Shown here one piece after another: positions 8,022 through 16,966 of a stretch of DNA of 64,000 nucleotides. Below the pieces are notes generated by a model that saw only the letters and a program-made list of their open reading frames with translations, was not told where the DNA came from and did not search any database. The stretch is from Marilutibacter spongiae (lineage in GTDB: Bacteria > Pseudomonadota > Gammaproteobacteria > Xanthomonadales > Xanthomonadaceae), in the NCBI RefSeq assembly GCF_014145325.1, contig NZ_JACHTF010000007.1:1-64000 (forward strand), written 5' to 3'. Position numbers and translations under genes: made by a program. Position 1 is the first letter of the stretch, and each line of letters begins with the position of its first letter.

Positions 8022-10451
8022 TCATGAATGGGCCCCGGGGGACCGCTCCGGGCTCGCCCCGTCGGCGGGCACCGGATCGCCCCCCGGATCGGCGACCGCA
8101 CCGTGCCTGAGCCGCAACGCGTTGGAGATCACCGAGACAGACGACAGGCTCATCGCAAGCGCCGCGACCATCGGGCTGAGCAGCAGGCCCAGCCACGGGT
8201 ACAGCACGCCGGCCGCGACCGGCACCCCGATGCTGTTGTAGAGGAAGGCGAAGCCGAGGTTCTGTTTCATGTTGCGGACCGTGGCCTCCGACAGCGCACG
8301 GGCGCGCAGGATGCCGCGCAGGTCGCCCTTGACCAGGGTCACCTGGGCGCTGGACATGGCCACGTCGGTGCCGGTGCCCATGGCGATGCCGACGTCGGCG
8401 GCAGCGAGTGCCGGCGCGTCGTTGATGCCGTCGCCGGCCATCGCCACGCAGCCGCCCTCCTCCTTCAGGCGCTTGACGAGGGCCGCCTTTTCCTCCGGAC
8501 GCACCTCGCCATGGAACTCGTCGATGCCGAGCCTGCCGGCAATGGCCCGCGCAGTGGTCTCACCGTCGCCGGTGGCCATGACCACGCGGATGCCGGCCTC
8601 GTGCAATGCATCGATGGCCGGCTTGCTGGACGCCTTGACTGGATCGGCGACCGCGATCAGTCCATGCAGTCGCCCGGCGACGGCGAGGAACATGACGCTG
8701 GCGCCCTCCTCCCGGAGGCGCTCGGCGGCCTCGCGCATGGGCGCGGGATCGATACCGGCTTCTTCCATCAGTCGACTGTTGCCGAGGACGACCTCGCGCC
8801 CGGCGACACGGCCGCGCACCCCCAGCCCGGTCACCGACTCGAAGTCCTCCGCCGCCTTCAACGAGAGGTCGCGTCGGCGCGCTTCCTCGACGATCGCTTC
8901 GGCAAGCGGGTGCTCGCTGCCCTGGTCCAGGCTCGCCGCGACCTGCAGGAGCGCGTCCGGTTCCACGCCCTCGATCCCGATCGCATCGTGGAACGCAGGC
9001 CGGCCTTCGGTCAGGGTGCCGGTCTTGTCGACCACCAGCACGTCGACCTCGCGGAAGCGTTCGACCGCCTCCGCGTCGCGGAACAGCACGCCGACGCTTG
9101 CGGCGCGGCCGGTGGCGACCATGATCGACATCGGGGTGGCCAGCCCCAGCGCACACGGACAGGCGATGATGAGCACCGACACCGCGTTGAGCACGGCGAA
9201 GGTCCAGGCGGGCTCCGGACCGAAGAAGCCCCATGCGAAGAAGGTCGCCACGGCGGCCGCCAGCACCGCGAGGACGAATCCGTAGGCCACCTTGTCGGCC
9301 ATGCGCTGCATCGGGGCACGCGAGCGCTGGGCCTGGGCGACGAGCTGCACGATCCGGGCCAGCACGGTACCCGAACCGACCTCGTCCGCGCGCATCACCA
9401 GGCTGCCGTTGCCGTTCATCGTCGCGCCGATCAGGGCATCGTCGACACCCTTGGCGACCGGCATCGCCTCGCCGGTCAGCATCGACTCGTCCACGCTCGA
9501 ACGTCCTTCCAGCACGGTGCCGTCGACCGGCACCTTCTCGCCGGGCCTGACCCGCAACCGGTCGCCGACGTGGACGTGCGCGAGCGGGACGTCCTCCTCG
9601 GTGCCGTCGTCGCGCAGGCGTCGTGCCGTGGTCGGCGCCAGGCCAAGCAACGCCTTGATCGCCGCGGAGGTCTGCGAACGCGCACGAAGCTCCAGCAGCT
9701 GCCCCAGCAAGGTCAGCGACACGATCACCGCAGCGGCTTCGAAGTACACGCCCACCCGTCCATGCGACTGGAACGAAGCGGGGAAGATGCCCGGGGCGAC
9801 GGTGGCGACCACGCTATAGAGGTAGGCCGCGCTGACGCCGATCCCGATCAGCGTCCACATGTTGGGGCTGCGATTGCGGATCGACGCCACGCAGCGCTCC
9901 AGGAAGGGCCAGCCCGCCCACAGCACCACCGGCGTGGCGAGTACCAGCTCGATCCAGCTGCGCGCCCCGGCGTCCGGTACGGGCAAGTGCTGGCCGAACA
10001 TGCCGAGCACGAACACGATCGCGCTCAGCGGCAACGTCCACCAGAAGCGCCGACTGAAATCGCGCAGTTCGGGATTCTCTTCGTCCTCCAGGCCGGGCAT
10101 CTCCGGCTCGAGCGCCATCCCGCACTTGGGACAGGTACCCGGCCCTTCCTGGCGCACCTCCGGATGCATCGGACAGGTGTAGATGGCGCCGGCCGGGGGC
10201 GTTGGCCCGGCGTCCCCGGCCGCGCCGTCCTTTCCGTCGAGATGGCGCGCCGGATCGGCCTCGAACTTCTGCCGGCAACGATCGGAACAGAAGTGGTACG
10301 TCTCCCCTTCGAATGTCGCCTTGTGGGGGCTGGTCGCCGGGTCCACGTCCATGCCGCACACAGGATCGGTGGCATGGCCCGCACGGGCCTGCGCCTGCTC
10401 CGCGCCACAGCAATGGCCCGTGCGATCGTCTTGATGGGCGCCGTTGCTCAT
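8022..10451 (-). CDS. copA: Copper-translocating P1B-type ATPase with YHS and zinc-ribbon-like N-terminus
   Basis: 809 residues. There is no classical HMA metal-binding domain. The N-terminus has a His/Cys-rich start, a YHS domain ([20 protein letters not shown], about residues 30-75) and a heavy-metal-binding domain ([19 protein letters not shown], about residues 90-120). Eight membrane helices follow, with CPC in helix six ([12 protein letters not shown]), phosphorylation motif DKTGTLTEG, actuator LTGEAMP, the ATP-hinge [10 protein letters not shown], and helix-7/8 motifs YNSIGVP and MSSAQV, which fit Cu(I) export. The ATG at 10451 overlaps the stop of cueR (ATGA), so the pair is co-translated and copper-induced. 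The name is shared by tradition with the unrelated multicopper oxidase at 12608-14419. Confidence 0.95.
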   Translation of the reverse strand: MSNGAHQDDRTGHCCGAEQAQARAGHATDPVCGMDVDPATSPHKATFEGETYHFCSDRCRQKFEADPARHLDGKDGAAGDAGPTPPAGAIYTCPMHPEVRQEGPGTCPKCGMALEPEMPGLEDEENPELRDFSRRFWWTLPLSAIVFVLGMFGQHLPVPDAGARSWIELVLATPVVLWAGWPFLERCVASIRNRSPNMWTLIGIGVSAAYLYSVVATVAPGIFPASFQSHGRVGVYFEAAAVIVSLTLLGQLLELRARSQTSAAIKALLGLAPTTARRLRDDGTEEDVPLAHVHVGDRLRVRPGEKVPVDGTVLEGRSSVDESMLTGEAMPVAKGVDDALIGATMNGNGSLVMRADEVGSGTVLARIVQLVAQAQRSRAPMQRMADKVAYGFVLAVLAAAVATFFAWGFFGPEPAWTFAVLNAVSVLIIACPCALGLATPMSIMVATGRAASVGVLFRDAEAVERFREVDVLVVDKTGTLTEGRPAFHDAIGIEGVEPDALLQVAASLDQGSEHPLAEAIVEEARRRDLSLKAAEDFESVTGLGVRGRVAGREVVLGNSRLMEEAGIDPAPMREAAERLREEGASVMFLAVAGRLHGLIAVADPVKASSKPAIDALHEAGIRVVMATGDGETTARAIAGRLGIDEFHGEVRPEEKAALVKRLKEEGGCVAMAGDGINDAPALAAADVGIAMGTGTDVAMSSAQVTLVKGDLRGILRARALSEATVRNMKQNLGFAFLYNSIGVPVAAGVLYPWLGLLLSPMVAALAMSLSSVSVISNALRLRHGAVADPGGDPVPADGASPERSPGAHS

Positions 10452-10846
10452 GCCCCGTCCTCCGCCAGTGCGTTGAGGATGGGGCATCGATCAAGCGCGC
10501 CGTGCCCGGGACAGGCGTCGACCAGGCTGCGAAGGCCGTCGCGCACGCGCGCCAGTTCGAGCATGCGCTGCTCGACATCGCGCAGCTTTTCCTGCGCGGT
10601 GGCCTTCAACGTGGCCATGTCGTCGTCGCGGTTGTCCGACAGCGCCAGCAGTTCGCGGATCTCGACCAGGGTGAAGCCAAGCGCCTTCGCCCGGCGGATG
10701 AAATGCAGGCGCGACACGTCCTGGTCGTCGAACAGGCGATAGCCGGAGGGCAGGCGCGAGGCCGGACGCATCAGTCCCTGTTGTTCGTAGTACCGCACGG
10801 TGTCGATGCCGACGCCGGTCCTGCGGGCGAGTTCTCCGATCTTCAT
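10448..10846 (-). CDS. cueR: MerR-family copper-responsive activator (CueR-like)
   Basis: 132 residues. The N-terminal winged helix reads [20 protein letters not shown], with YEQQGLM and SGYRLF following. A long dimerisation helix spans about residues 75-110. The C-terminal metal loop has two cysteines, [10 protein letters not shown], the same layout as CueR and its relatives, which activate export genes on Cu(I), Ag(I) or Au(I). The start at 10846 was chosen at the domain boundary; an upstream in-frame ATG would put 19 extra residues across the promoter. A perfect 16-bp dyad with a -35 hexamer lies about 50 bases upstream. Metal specificity for copper over lead, zinc or cadmium is inferred from the adjacent ATPase. 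Confidence 0.9.
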   Translation of the reverse strand: MKIGELARRTGVGIDTVRYYEQQGLMRPASRLPSGYRLFDDQDVSRLHFIRRAKALGFTLVEIRELLALSDNRDDDMATLKATAQEKLRDVEQRMLELARVRDGLRSLVDACPGHGALDRCPILNALAEDGA

Positions 10847-10884
10847 GCAGTGCTCCGTCCGTGTCCGGATGTGGGGATCGCTGC

Positions 10885-10916
10885 AGTCTGCAGGCTGGAC
10901 CATGGTCCAGAGTCAA
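10885..10916 (-). promoter_or_regulatory. MerR-type operator/promoter of cueR-copA
   Basis: On the minus strand a -35 hexamer TTGACT (10916-10911) is followed at once by the perfect dyad CTGGACCATGGTCCAG (10910-10895). MerR promoters place such a dyad between -35 and -10 with a 19-20 bp spacer. The -10 here (CAGACT or GCAGAC) is weak, as expected of an activator-dependent promoter. It lies about 40-70 bases upstream of the cueR start. Confidence 0.75.
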
Positions 10917-10962
10917 GCCCCCGCCCCGCCCTGCCCCCATGGGGCCGCGGGGCGGGACACGC

Positions 10963-11574
10963 TCAATGTTGCACGTAGACCGTGGTCGATCCGTCAGCGT
11001 CGACACGCTCGACCGCGAACGGCACCTTGCGGCCATCGGGCATCTCCATGCCCGGCGAGCCCATCGGCATTCCCGGCAGCACCAGGCCGCGGGCGTCGAT
11101 GCGCTCGGTGAGCATGCGCTTGACGTCTTCCGCCGGCACGTGGCCCTCGACGAAATAGCCGCCGACCTCGGCGGTGTGGCACGAGCCCTTGCCGTACGGG
11201 ATGCCGAGGCCGCGCTTGAGCGCCTCCAGCGCGTCGGGCGCGTGCTCGCGCGTCTGGACCCTGAAACCGGCGTCGACCAGGTGCTCGACCCACAGCGTGC
11301 AGCACCCGCAGGTGGGGCTCTTGTGGACGATCACCGGGGGCCAGTCCGACGCGGCGTCATGGGCCTGCGTCCCGGCAGGCCCGGGTGGTCGCGCGGTGTC
11401 GCTCGCGGGCGCTGCGGCAGGCATCGCCGCCGACGGTGCGACGACGGAGGCCTGCGCGAAGCCGGCGGGCGAGCCGCCCTCGGCACAGGCGACCACGCCA
11501 CTTCCGATCGAAAGCGCCAACAGGATGCGCGTGGACATGCGCCTTGCCCGGCGCGGATCAAGTCGTTCGTTCAT
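10963..11574 (-). CDS. DUF411 metal-binding protein, copper resistance (CopG-like)
   Basis: 203 residues. An N-terminal export signal (ILLALSIGSGVVACAEG, with a possible lipobox at VVAC) is followed by an Ala/Pro-rich linker. The DUF411 core begins at VIVHKSPTCGCCTLWVEHL with the CxCC metal site, continues to GKGSCHTAEVGGYFVEGHVP and ends near residue 203. AAGGAGG sits seven bases before the ATG at 11574. It is the last gene of the copL-copA-copB operon, 14 bp after copB. The family is periplasmic and recurs in copper and silver resistance loci; a copper-binding or chaperone role is inferred. Confidence 0.85.
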   Translation of the reverse strand: MNERLDPRRARRMSTRILLALSIGSGVVACAEGGSPAGFAQASVVAPSAAMPAAAPASDTARPPGPAGTQAHDAASDWPPVIVHKSPTCGCCTLWVEHLVDAGFRVQTREHAPDALEALKRGLGIPYGKGSCHTAEVGGYFVEGHVPAEDVKRMLTERIDARGLVLPGMPMGSPGMEMPDGRKVPFAVERVDADGSTTVYVQH

Positions 11575-11588
11575 GCTGTCCTCCTTGT

Positions 11589-12611
11589 TCAGAACCAGAA
11601 GCGCAGGCCCATGACCAGGCGCGTGTCGTCGCGGTCTTCGCCCCCCGCCACCCGGTAGTCGGCGGTGCCCCCGTAGGCCCGCTCCCAACTCACGCCCACA
11701 TAAGGCGCGAAGCGCCGGCTGAACTCGTAACGCAGGCGCGCGCCGGCTTCGAGGTGACCCAGCCCACTGCCGATGCCACGACGCGGGTCGTCCTTGCCGT
11801 TGAATTCCGCCTCGGCCGACCATTGCAGGATCAGGCGATTGGTGAGCAGCGTGTCGTACTCGGCTTCGAACGTCGCCGCGCTCTGCCCCGACTCGCCCAG
11901 GTACGCAGTCGCCGACACTTCGAACTTGTACGGCGCCAGGCCCTGCACGCCGAACGCGGCGAATGTCTGCGACGGCCCCTCGCCACCGAAGTCGTGGCGG
12001 ATGCCGGCCACCACGTCCCACCAGCGGGAAATGCCGTGGCCGTAGAGGACCTCCAGGTCGGCCGACTCGGTGCCGGCGTCGCTGCGTTCGCCCTCGCTGC
12101 GCAACCAGACCCGATCGACGTCGCCGCCGATCCATGCCAGCGCTTCCCAGGCGGTGCCGGTCCCGTGCTCGTCGGCGTCCCAGGCCTCCAGGCGGTCCAT
12201 CGACCAGTAGCTGTGCACGCTGTCGCCGTGGGTGGCGTGGGCATGCAGGTCGGGGAATGCGGCACGCAGGTCGGCCTCGCTGATGGGCGGGATCGGCGTC
12301 CTGGGTGCAGCGGTCGCGGACCCGGGCCCGGACACGCCATGTCCCATCGCGGCATGGTCCATGCCCGAGTGATCCATCGTGGAGTGGTCCATTTTCGAAT
12401 GGTCCATCGCCGCCTGTTGCGTGGTCGGCGGCACATGTCCGGGAGCCTCGGACGGATCGTCGCCCGGCGCATCCTGCGCGGTCGCGGATGTCGCGGCACG
12501 GTGGTGGGCATGGGGGTCCTGTGCCCGGGCCATCGACGACCAGGCGAGAGTCGCCAGGGCCGTGGCGAGGGCGACGGAAAGCGTCGCGTGTTTCGATACG
12601 GGGGCGTTCAT
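11589..12611 (-). CDS. copB: Copper resistance outer-membrane protein CopB
   Basis: 340 residues. A signal peptide ends near residue 30 (SSMARAQ). Residues about 65-95 hold four near-identical MDHSxMDHS-type copies followed by AAMGHG, a methionine/histidine copper-binding region. From residue about 130 the CopB domain starts (DLEVLYGHGISRWWDVVAG) and alternates amphipathic strands up to the terminal Phe of GLRFWF, typical of an outer-membrane beta barrel. The ATG overlaps the stop of the upstream copA (ATGA). In Xanthomonas and Pseudomonas, CopB works with the multicopper oxidase CopA in periplasmic and outer-membrane copper sequestration. Confidence 0.93.
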   Translation of the reverse strand: MNAPVSKHATLSVALATALATLAWSSMARAQDPHAHHRAATSATAQDAPGDDPSEAPGHVPPTTQQAAMDHSKMDHSTMDHSGMDHAAMGHGVSGPGSATAAPRTPIPPISEADLRAAFPDLHAHATHGDSVHSYWSMDRLEAWDADEHGTGTAWEALAWIGGDVDRVWLRSEGERSDAGTESADLEVLYGHGISRWWDVVAGIRHDFGGEGPSQTFAAFGVQGLAPYKFEVSATAYLGESGQSAATFEAEYDTLLTNRLILQWSAEAEFNGKDDPRRGIGSGLGHLEAGARLRYEFSRRFAPYVGVSWERAYGGTADYRVAGGEDRDDTRLVMGLRFWF

Positions 12612-14419
12612 GCCTCGATCCTCACTTCCCGCATCATCCCGGCTTCCATGTGATACAGCAGGTGGCAGTGGTAGGCCCAGCGACCCAGTGCGTCGGCGCG
12701 CACCCGGTAGCTGCGTCGCGTACCCGGCTGCATGTCCACGGTGTGCTTGCGCACCATGAAGTTGCCGTCCTCGTCCTCCAGGTCGCTCCAGACGCCGTGC
12801 AGGTGGATCGGATGCGTCATCATCGTGTCGTTGACCAGCACGATGCGAAGGCGTTCGCCATAATTCATCCGCAGCGGTTCGGCGCTGGCGAACTTGATGC
12901 CATCGAAGGACCAGGCGAACTTCTCCATGTGCCCGGTCAGGTGCAGTTCGACCGTGCGCCCGGGATCGCGGCCGTCCGGATCCTCGAACCGGCTGCGCAG
13001 GTCGGCATAGCTGAGCACGCGCCGGCCGTTGTCGCGCAGGCCGACGCCCGGATCGGCAAGGCGGGGCTCGGGCGCCATCGTCTGCATGTCGACGAGCGGA
13101 TTGCCCGCCTCGCTGGCCGGATGCGACTGCATGCCGCCGCCATGCGACATGGCCGACATGTCGTGGCTGCCGCCGTGCCCCATGTTCGCACCGCAGCCGC
13201 CTTCCATGCCCTTCATCGCGCCCATGTCGTGGTCCATGCCGCCCATGCCGCCGTGACCCATGTCGGCCATGGTGAGGATGGGACGCGGGTCGACCGCCGG
13301 CACCGGCGCACGCAGGCCTTCGCGGGTCGCGAGCGTGCCGCTGACATACCCGGTGCGTCCCATGTCCTGCGCGAATATCGTGAAGGCGTCCTGCCCGCTC
13401 GGCTCGACGATGACGTCGAAGGTCTCGGCGACGGCGATGCGGAATTCATCGACGGTGACCGGGTGCACGTACATGCCGTCGGAGGCGACCACCGTCATCT
13501 TCAGCCCGGGGATGCGGACGTCGAAATACGTCATCGCCGAGCCGTTGATGAAGCGCAGGCGGACCTTCTCGCCGCTGCGGAACAGTCCCGTCCAGTTGCC
13601 CAGCGAGGTGGTGCCGTTCATGAGGTAGGTGTAGGTGTTGGCGTTGACGTCGGACAGGTCGGTCGGCGTCATCCGCATCTCGCCCCACATGCCACGGTCG
13701 TCCAGGGTGTCGGCCAGGCCCTTGCGTTCGACGTCGCGCACGAAATCGCCGACAGTGCGCATGTAGGTGTTGTCGTAGCTGGCCATCTTCTTGAGACGCG
13801 CGAACAGGGCCGACGGATCCAGGTCGGTCCAGTCCGAGAGCATCACCACATGATCGCGATCGAAGGCGAAGGGTTCCGGTGCGGCCGGGTCGATCACCAG
13901 TGGACCGTACAGGCCGGCCTGCTCCTGGAAACCGGAGTGGCTGTGGTACCAGTAGGTGCCACCCTGGTTGACGTCGAAGCGGTAGTGGTAGGCCTCGCCG
14001 CGGCCGATACCGTCGAAGCTCAGGCCGGGCACGCCGTCCATGTTCGCCGGCAGGATGATGCCGTGCCAATGGATGGACGTGGCATCGCCATGCATGGAGC
14101 CCGGCGGCAGGCGGTTGTGCACGCGCAGGTTGACGGTGGTGCCTTCGCGCCAGCGCAGCAGCGGCGCGGGAAGACGGCCATTGACGGTGATGGCCGGTCG
14201 CGTGCGGCCGGTGAAATTGACCGGCGATTCACCGATGGCGAGATCGAACTCGGTGCCGGTGAGCACCGCGCCCGGCGTTGCTGCCGGCGACGACCATGCG
14301 CGACCGGCCCAGGGGGCCAGGCCGGCGACGACGCCACCGGCGGCCAGGCCCTGGACGAAACGCCGGCGCGAGAGGGCGCCGGGGACTGCGTCCGCGCCCT
14401 TGGGGGAAAAGAAAGACAT
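12608..14419 (-). CDS. copA: Copper resistance multicopper oxidase CopA (Tat-exported)
   Basis: 603 residues from the ATG at 14419. A twin-arginine signal SRRRFVQGLAAGG is seen near residues 16-28. The copper ligands are in HWHG, WYHSHSG, HPIHLHG and HCHLLYHMEAGM, giving complete type 1 and trinuclear sites. Residues about 385-435 are a Met/His-rich insert (MGHGGMGGMDHDMG, SHDMSAMSHGGGM) as in plasmid and chromosomal CopA proteins, which oxidise and sequester Cu(I) in the periplasm. It lies between copL (130 bp upstream) and copB (overlapping). This enzyme is unrelated to the P-type ATPase that shares its gene name. Confidence 0.95.
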   Translation of the reverse strand: MSFFSPKGADAVPGALSRRRFVQGLAAGGVVAGLAPWAGRAWSSPAATPGAVLTGTEFDLAIGESPVNFTGRTRPAITVNGRLPAPLLRWREGTTVNLRVHNRLPPGSMHGDATSIHWHGIILPANMDGVPGLSFDGIGRGEAYHYRFDVNQGGTYWYHSHSGFQEQAGLYGPLVIDPAAPEPFAFDRDHVVMLSDWTDLDPSALFARLKKMASYDNTYMRTVGDFVRDVERKGLADTLDDRGMWGEMRMTPTDLSDVNANTYTYLMNGTTSLGNWTGLFRSGEKVRLRFINGSAMTYFDVRIPGLKMTVVASDGMYVHPVTVDEFRIAVAETFDVIVEPSGQDAFTIFAQDMGRTGYVSGTLATREGLRAPVPAVDPRPILTMADMGHGGMGGMDHDMGAMKGMEGGCGANMGHGGSHDMSAMSHGGGMQSHPASEAGNPLVDMQTMAPEPRLADPGVGLRDNGRRVLSYADLRSRFEDPDGRDPGRTVELHLTGHMEKFAWSFDGIKFASAEPLRMNYGERLRIVLVNDTMMTHPIHLHGVWSDLEDEDGNFMVRKHTVDMQPGTRRSYRVRADALGRWAYHCHLLYHMEAGMMREVRIEA

Positions 14420-14549
14420 GCTGGACTCCGTGGGAGCATCGACGGGACCTTCCGCAACGGAAGGCCGGCAGGCGGCCGCTCGACGGGCCATCGCGGCGAA
14501 GGCCGCGACGGCGATCGAGCCTGGCACGGCACGAGGGTGCCGGACGGGC

Positions 14550-14981
14550 TCAGGCGATCGGCGGTCGGATCAACTGCGTGCGCAAGGGGTCGGGCGCGCC
14601 TTCGCCGGTGCGATCGAGCCGCAGCGGTCCCGGCGTTGGCCGCATCGCCGCGAAAACGGCCGGAGGCAACGCCGAAGCATGTAAAAGGCAGGCGCAGACG
14701 CAGCTGTCGCCCGCGCAGCAGTCGTCGCCACCGGCATGGCCGGCGTGCGCCGCCAAGGAGGAGGCGTCGGCGTCCGCGACGGGCAGTGGCGTTCCCTCGT
14801 CGTGGCAGGGGGCCGACGCAATGGCGACCGTCGCCTCGTGCCCCGTCCCCGCATCGGCCGCGGTGTCGTGGATGCCGGCATGCACGAACGCCATGCGCAC
14901 CGACGCCGCCGCGCCACCGGCTCCATTGAGGACCAGCAGCAGCGCGACCAGGACACGCAACGCGAGCGAACGGAGAGGCAT
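14550..14981 (-). CDS. copL: CopL-family metal-binding regulatory protein
   Basis: 143 residues. A hydrophobic N-terminus (LALRVLVALLLVLNGAGG) is consistent with a signal peptide. A cysteine cluster DDCCAGDSCVCACLLH lies near residue 90, with an isolated Cys in APCHDE upstream, and the tail is proline-rich. In Xanthomonas copLAB operons CopL precedes copA and copB and is required for copper-inducible expression; the mechanism there is not fully settled. Here it occupies the same place, 130 bp before the multicopper oxidase gene and on the same strand. The family call rests on size, cysteine pattern and position. Confidence 0.85.
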   Translation of the reverse strand: MPLRSLALRVLVALLLVLNGAGGAAASVRMAFVHAGIHDTAADAGTGHEATVAIASAPCHDEGTPLPVADADASSLAAHAGHAGGDDCCAGDSCVCACLLHASALPPAVFAAMRPTPGPLRLDRTGEGAPDPLRTQLIRPPIA

Positions 14982-15105
14982 GGGCAGATCGTACGCCAGG
15001 ACGGGTTAACGGCGCGAATACTGCGCCATCCGTGCCGACCGCGGCAACTCTGGAGGGCGCCCGGAGTCCTTGCGCCCCGGCCCCGTCGAAACGCGGGGCG
15101 CGAAA

Positions 15106-15138
15106 AAGCAGAAGCCCGCGCAAGGCGGGCTTCTGCTT
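15106..15138 (-). terminator. Intrinsic terminator of the tRNA-Ala/tRNA-Glu unit
   Basis: A 12-bp perfect stem GCAGAAGCCCGC/GCGGGCTTCTGC with a 5-base loop, extended by A:T pairs and followed on the minus strand by TTTTTCG. It begins eight bases beyond the CCA end of tRNA-Glu. Confidence 0.85.
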
Positions 15139-15145
15139 CGGTGTA

Positions 15146-15221
15146 TGGCGTCCCCACGGGGATTCGAACCCCGGTCGCAACCGTGAAAGGGTTGTGTCCT
15201 AGGCCTCTAGACGATGGGGAC
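15146..15221 (-). tRNA. tRNA-Glu (anticodon TTC)
   Basis: 76 bases including the encoded CCA. The acceptor GTCCCC pairs with GGGGAC. The anticodon stem CAACC/GGTTG encloses the loop CTTTCAC, giving anticodon TTC. The T arm CCGGG-GTTCGAA-TCCCCG region is intact. It lies 38 bp downstream of tRNA-Ala and before the terminator, probably in one transcript. Confidence 0.97.
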
Positions 15222-15259
15222 GAGGTGTTGCTTTAGAGGTACTTCTATTTCCAGGAAAG

Positions 15260-15335
<76 letters not shown>

Positions 15336-15379
15336 ACGTGCTGGAAAGACGGCTATGTTAGGGGTCGTTTTCGAAGTCG

Positions 15380-15874
15380 TCAAGCGGTTTTGATGACTTC
15401 TTCCGAAACAATTTCCGGCCCATGCAAGGTCGCGATGCCGTGGCCGCGTTCGCCCAGGTATTCGAGCCATTTGCCCAGGAAGGTGTTCATCCGCATGCGG
15501 TGCCCGACCACCTCGGCAGGCGGCGGATACAGGCCGATCACGTCCTGCCAGCGCCGCCCGATGTAGCAGTGCGTGGCCTCGAGCTGGCGTGTGTCGTGGT
15601 ACACGCGCAGCCATGCCGAGGGATCGGGCTCGCCGGTCACCGGGTCGGGCATCGCGTAGGTCAGGCGCAGCTCGGTCGTGTAGCGGTGCTGCTCGATCAC
15701 GTCCAGGTGCAGGTCCAGGCCGTCGCCCACCGAGGAACGATGCCGGCCGACGGCCAGGCGCGCCGGCGCGAACAGGCGCTGGAAACGCCCGTGGTTCTCG
15801 CCGTAGAGCCCCATCAACCAACCGAACCGGTTGAGGCGTGGGAGGCGTTCGGCGGTGGTGGCGAGCATCGGCAT
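15380..15874 (-). CDS. DUF1249 family protein (YqiB-like)
   Basis: 164 residues from the ATG at 15874 (MPMLATTAERL). Motifs include RFGWLMGLYGENHGRF, DLHLDVIEQHRYTTELRLTY, RVYHDTRQLEATHCYIG and MRMNTFLGKWLEYL, which match the DUF1249 family of small cytosolic proteins such as E. coli YqiB. No catalytic motif is recognisable and the function is unknown. It sits upstream of the two tRNAs with no overlap. Confidence 0.85.
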   Translation of the reverse strand: MPMLATTAERLPRLNRFGWLMGLYGENHGRFQRLFAPARLAVGRHRSSVGDGLDLHLDVIEQHRYTTELRLTYAMPDPVTGEPDPSAWLRVYHDTRQLEATHCYIGRRWQDVIGLYPPPAEVVGHRMRMNTFLGKWLEYLGERGHGIATLHGPEIVSEEVIKTA

Positions 15875-15988
15875 GGCTTCGATCCTACACGCGCATCGAC
15901 GCCCGCGGCAGCGTTGACCGCGGCCGTCGTGGGGCATACCTTCAGGATTCACCCCGCGCGAAGGCGCGTGCCGGTTCCCTGCCCCGGC

Positions 15989-16807
15989 TCAGAACATCTC
16001 GCGGCGGATGCCCAGGGTCGACAGGACCTTGCTGGAGATCTCCTCGATCGAGGTATGGGTGGTGCTCAGCGTGGGGATCCGCTCGGCACGGAACATCATC
16101 TCCGCCGCGGCCACCTCGCGCTTGCAGGTCTCGAAACGCGCGTAGCGCGAATCGGGGCGTCGCTCCTGGCGGATCTGCTGCAGGCGGACCGGGTCGATGG
16201 TCAGGCCGAACAGCTTGTTGCGGTAAGGGCGCAGGCGGGGGGGCAGCTGGTCGTGCTCCAGGTCCTCCTCGGTCAACGGATAGTTCGCCGCGCGGATGCC
16301 GTAGTGCAGCGCCAGGTAGACGCAGGTCGGCGTCTTGCCCGCCCGCGACACCGCCACCAGGATCAGGTCGGCCTCGGCGTAGTCGATGCTGGCGCCGTCG
16401 TCGTGGGTCAGCGCGTAGTTCATCGCGTTGATGCGGCGGTGATAGGTCTCGAAGTCGACCAGGCCGTGCGCTTGTCCGACCGCATGGCGGCGGGTCTCGC
16501 CGAACTCCTCCTCCAGCGGTGCGATGAACGGGGCGAACACGTCCAGCAACAGCCCGCCGCTCTCCTCGAGCACCGCGCTGACCTTGTTGTCGACGCAGGA
16601 ATTGATGATCACCGGGCGCACGCCGTGCATCTCGGCCGCCTTGCGGATGCGCTCGGCGGCCTCCCGGGCGCGCTCGACGCTGTCGACGAATGAGATCCGC
16701 TCGCTGACGAAGCGGGTCTCCTGGAACTGGGTCAACAAGGTGTGGCCAATGGTCTCGGCGGTGATGCCGGTGCCGTCGGAAACATAGAAAACCGGTCGCA
16801 AACCCAT
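15989..16807 (-). CDS. ppsR: Phosphoenolpyruvate synthase regulatory protein (kinase/pyrophosphorylase)
   Basis: 272 residues, close to the family length. The N-terminus reads [19 protein letters not shown] and the P-loop is [16 protein letters not shown] near residue 150, followed by GIRAANYPL and KLFGLTIDP. In this DUF299 family the enzyme uses ADP to phosphorylate a threonine of PEP synthase and removes it with phosphate, giving inactivation and reactivation. The target gene ppsA is divergent, 159 bp away, so the two are probably controlled from one intergenic region. Confidence 0.95.
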   Translation of the reverse strand: MGLRPVFYVSDGTGITAETIGHTLLTQFQETRFVSERISFVDSVERAREAAERIRKAAEMHGVRPVIINSCVDNKVSAVLEESGGLLLDVFAPFIAPLEEEFGETRRHAVGQAHGLVDFETYHRRINAMNYALTHDDGASIDYAEADLILVAVSRAGKTPTCVYLALHYGIRAANYPLTEEDLEHDQLPPRLRPYRNKLFGLTIDPVRLQQIRQERRPDSRYARFETCKREVAAAEMMFRAERIPTLSTTHTSIEEISSKVLSTLGIRREMF

Positions 16808-16966
16808 GCCTGGCTCCCCCGGAGAATGCCGTGCCCATACGAAAAAGCCCGCCGGATCAACCTTGTAAGCGCCCGGCGCACAGGCGATCATAGCGGCTTG
16901 TCCGCGGGACATGTGCGCCCGCCCCGCCCCAGCCCCGATGTCGCGCCGTACCAGGAGTCCCCCGTC

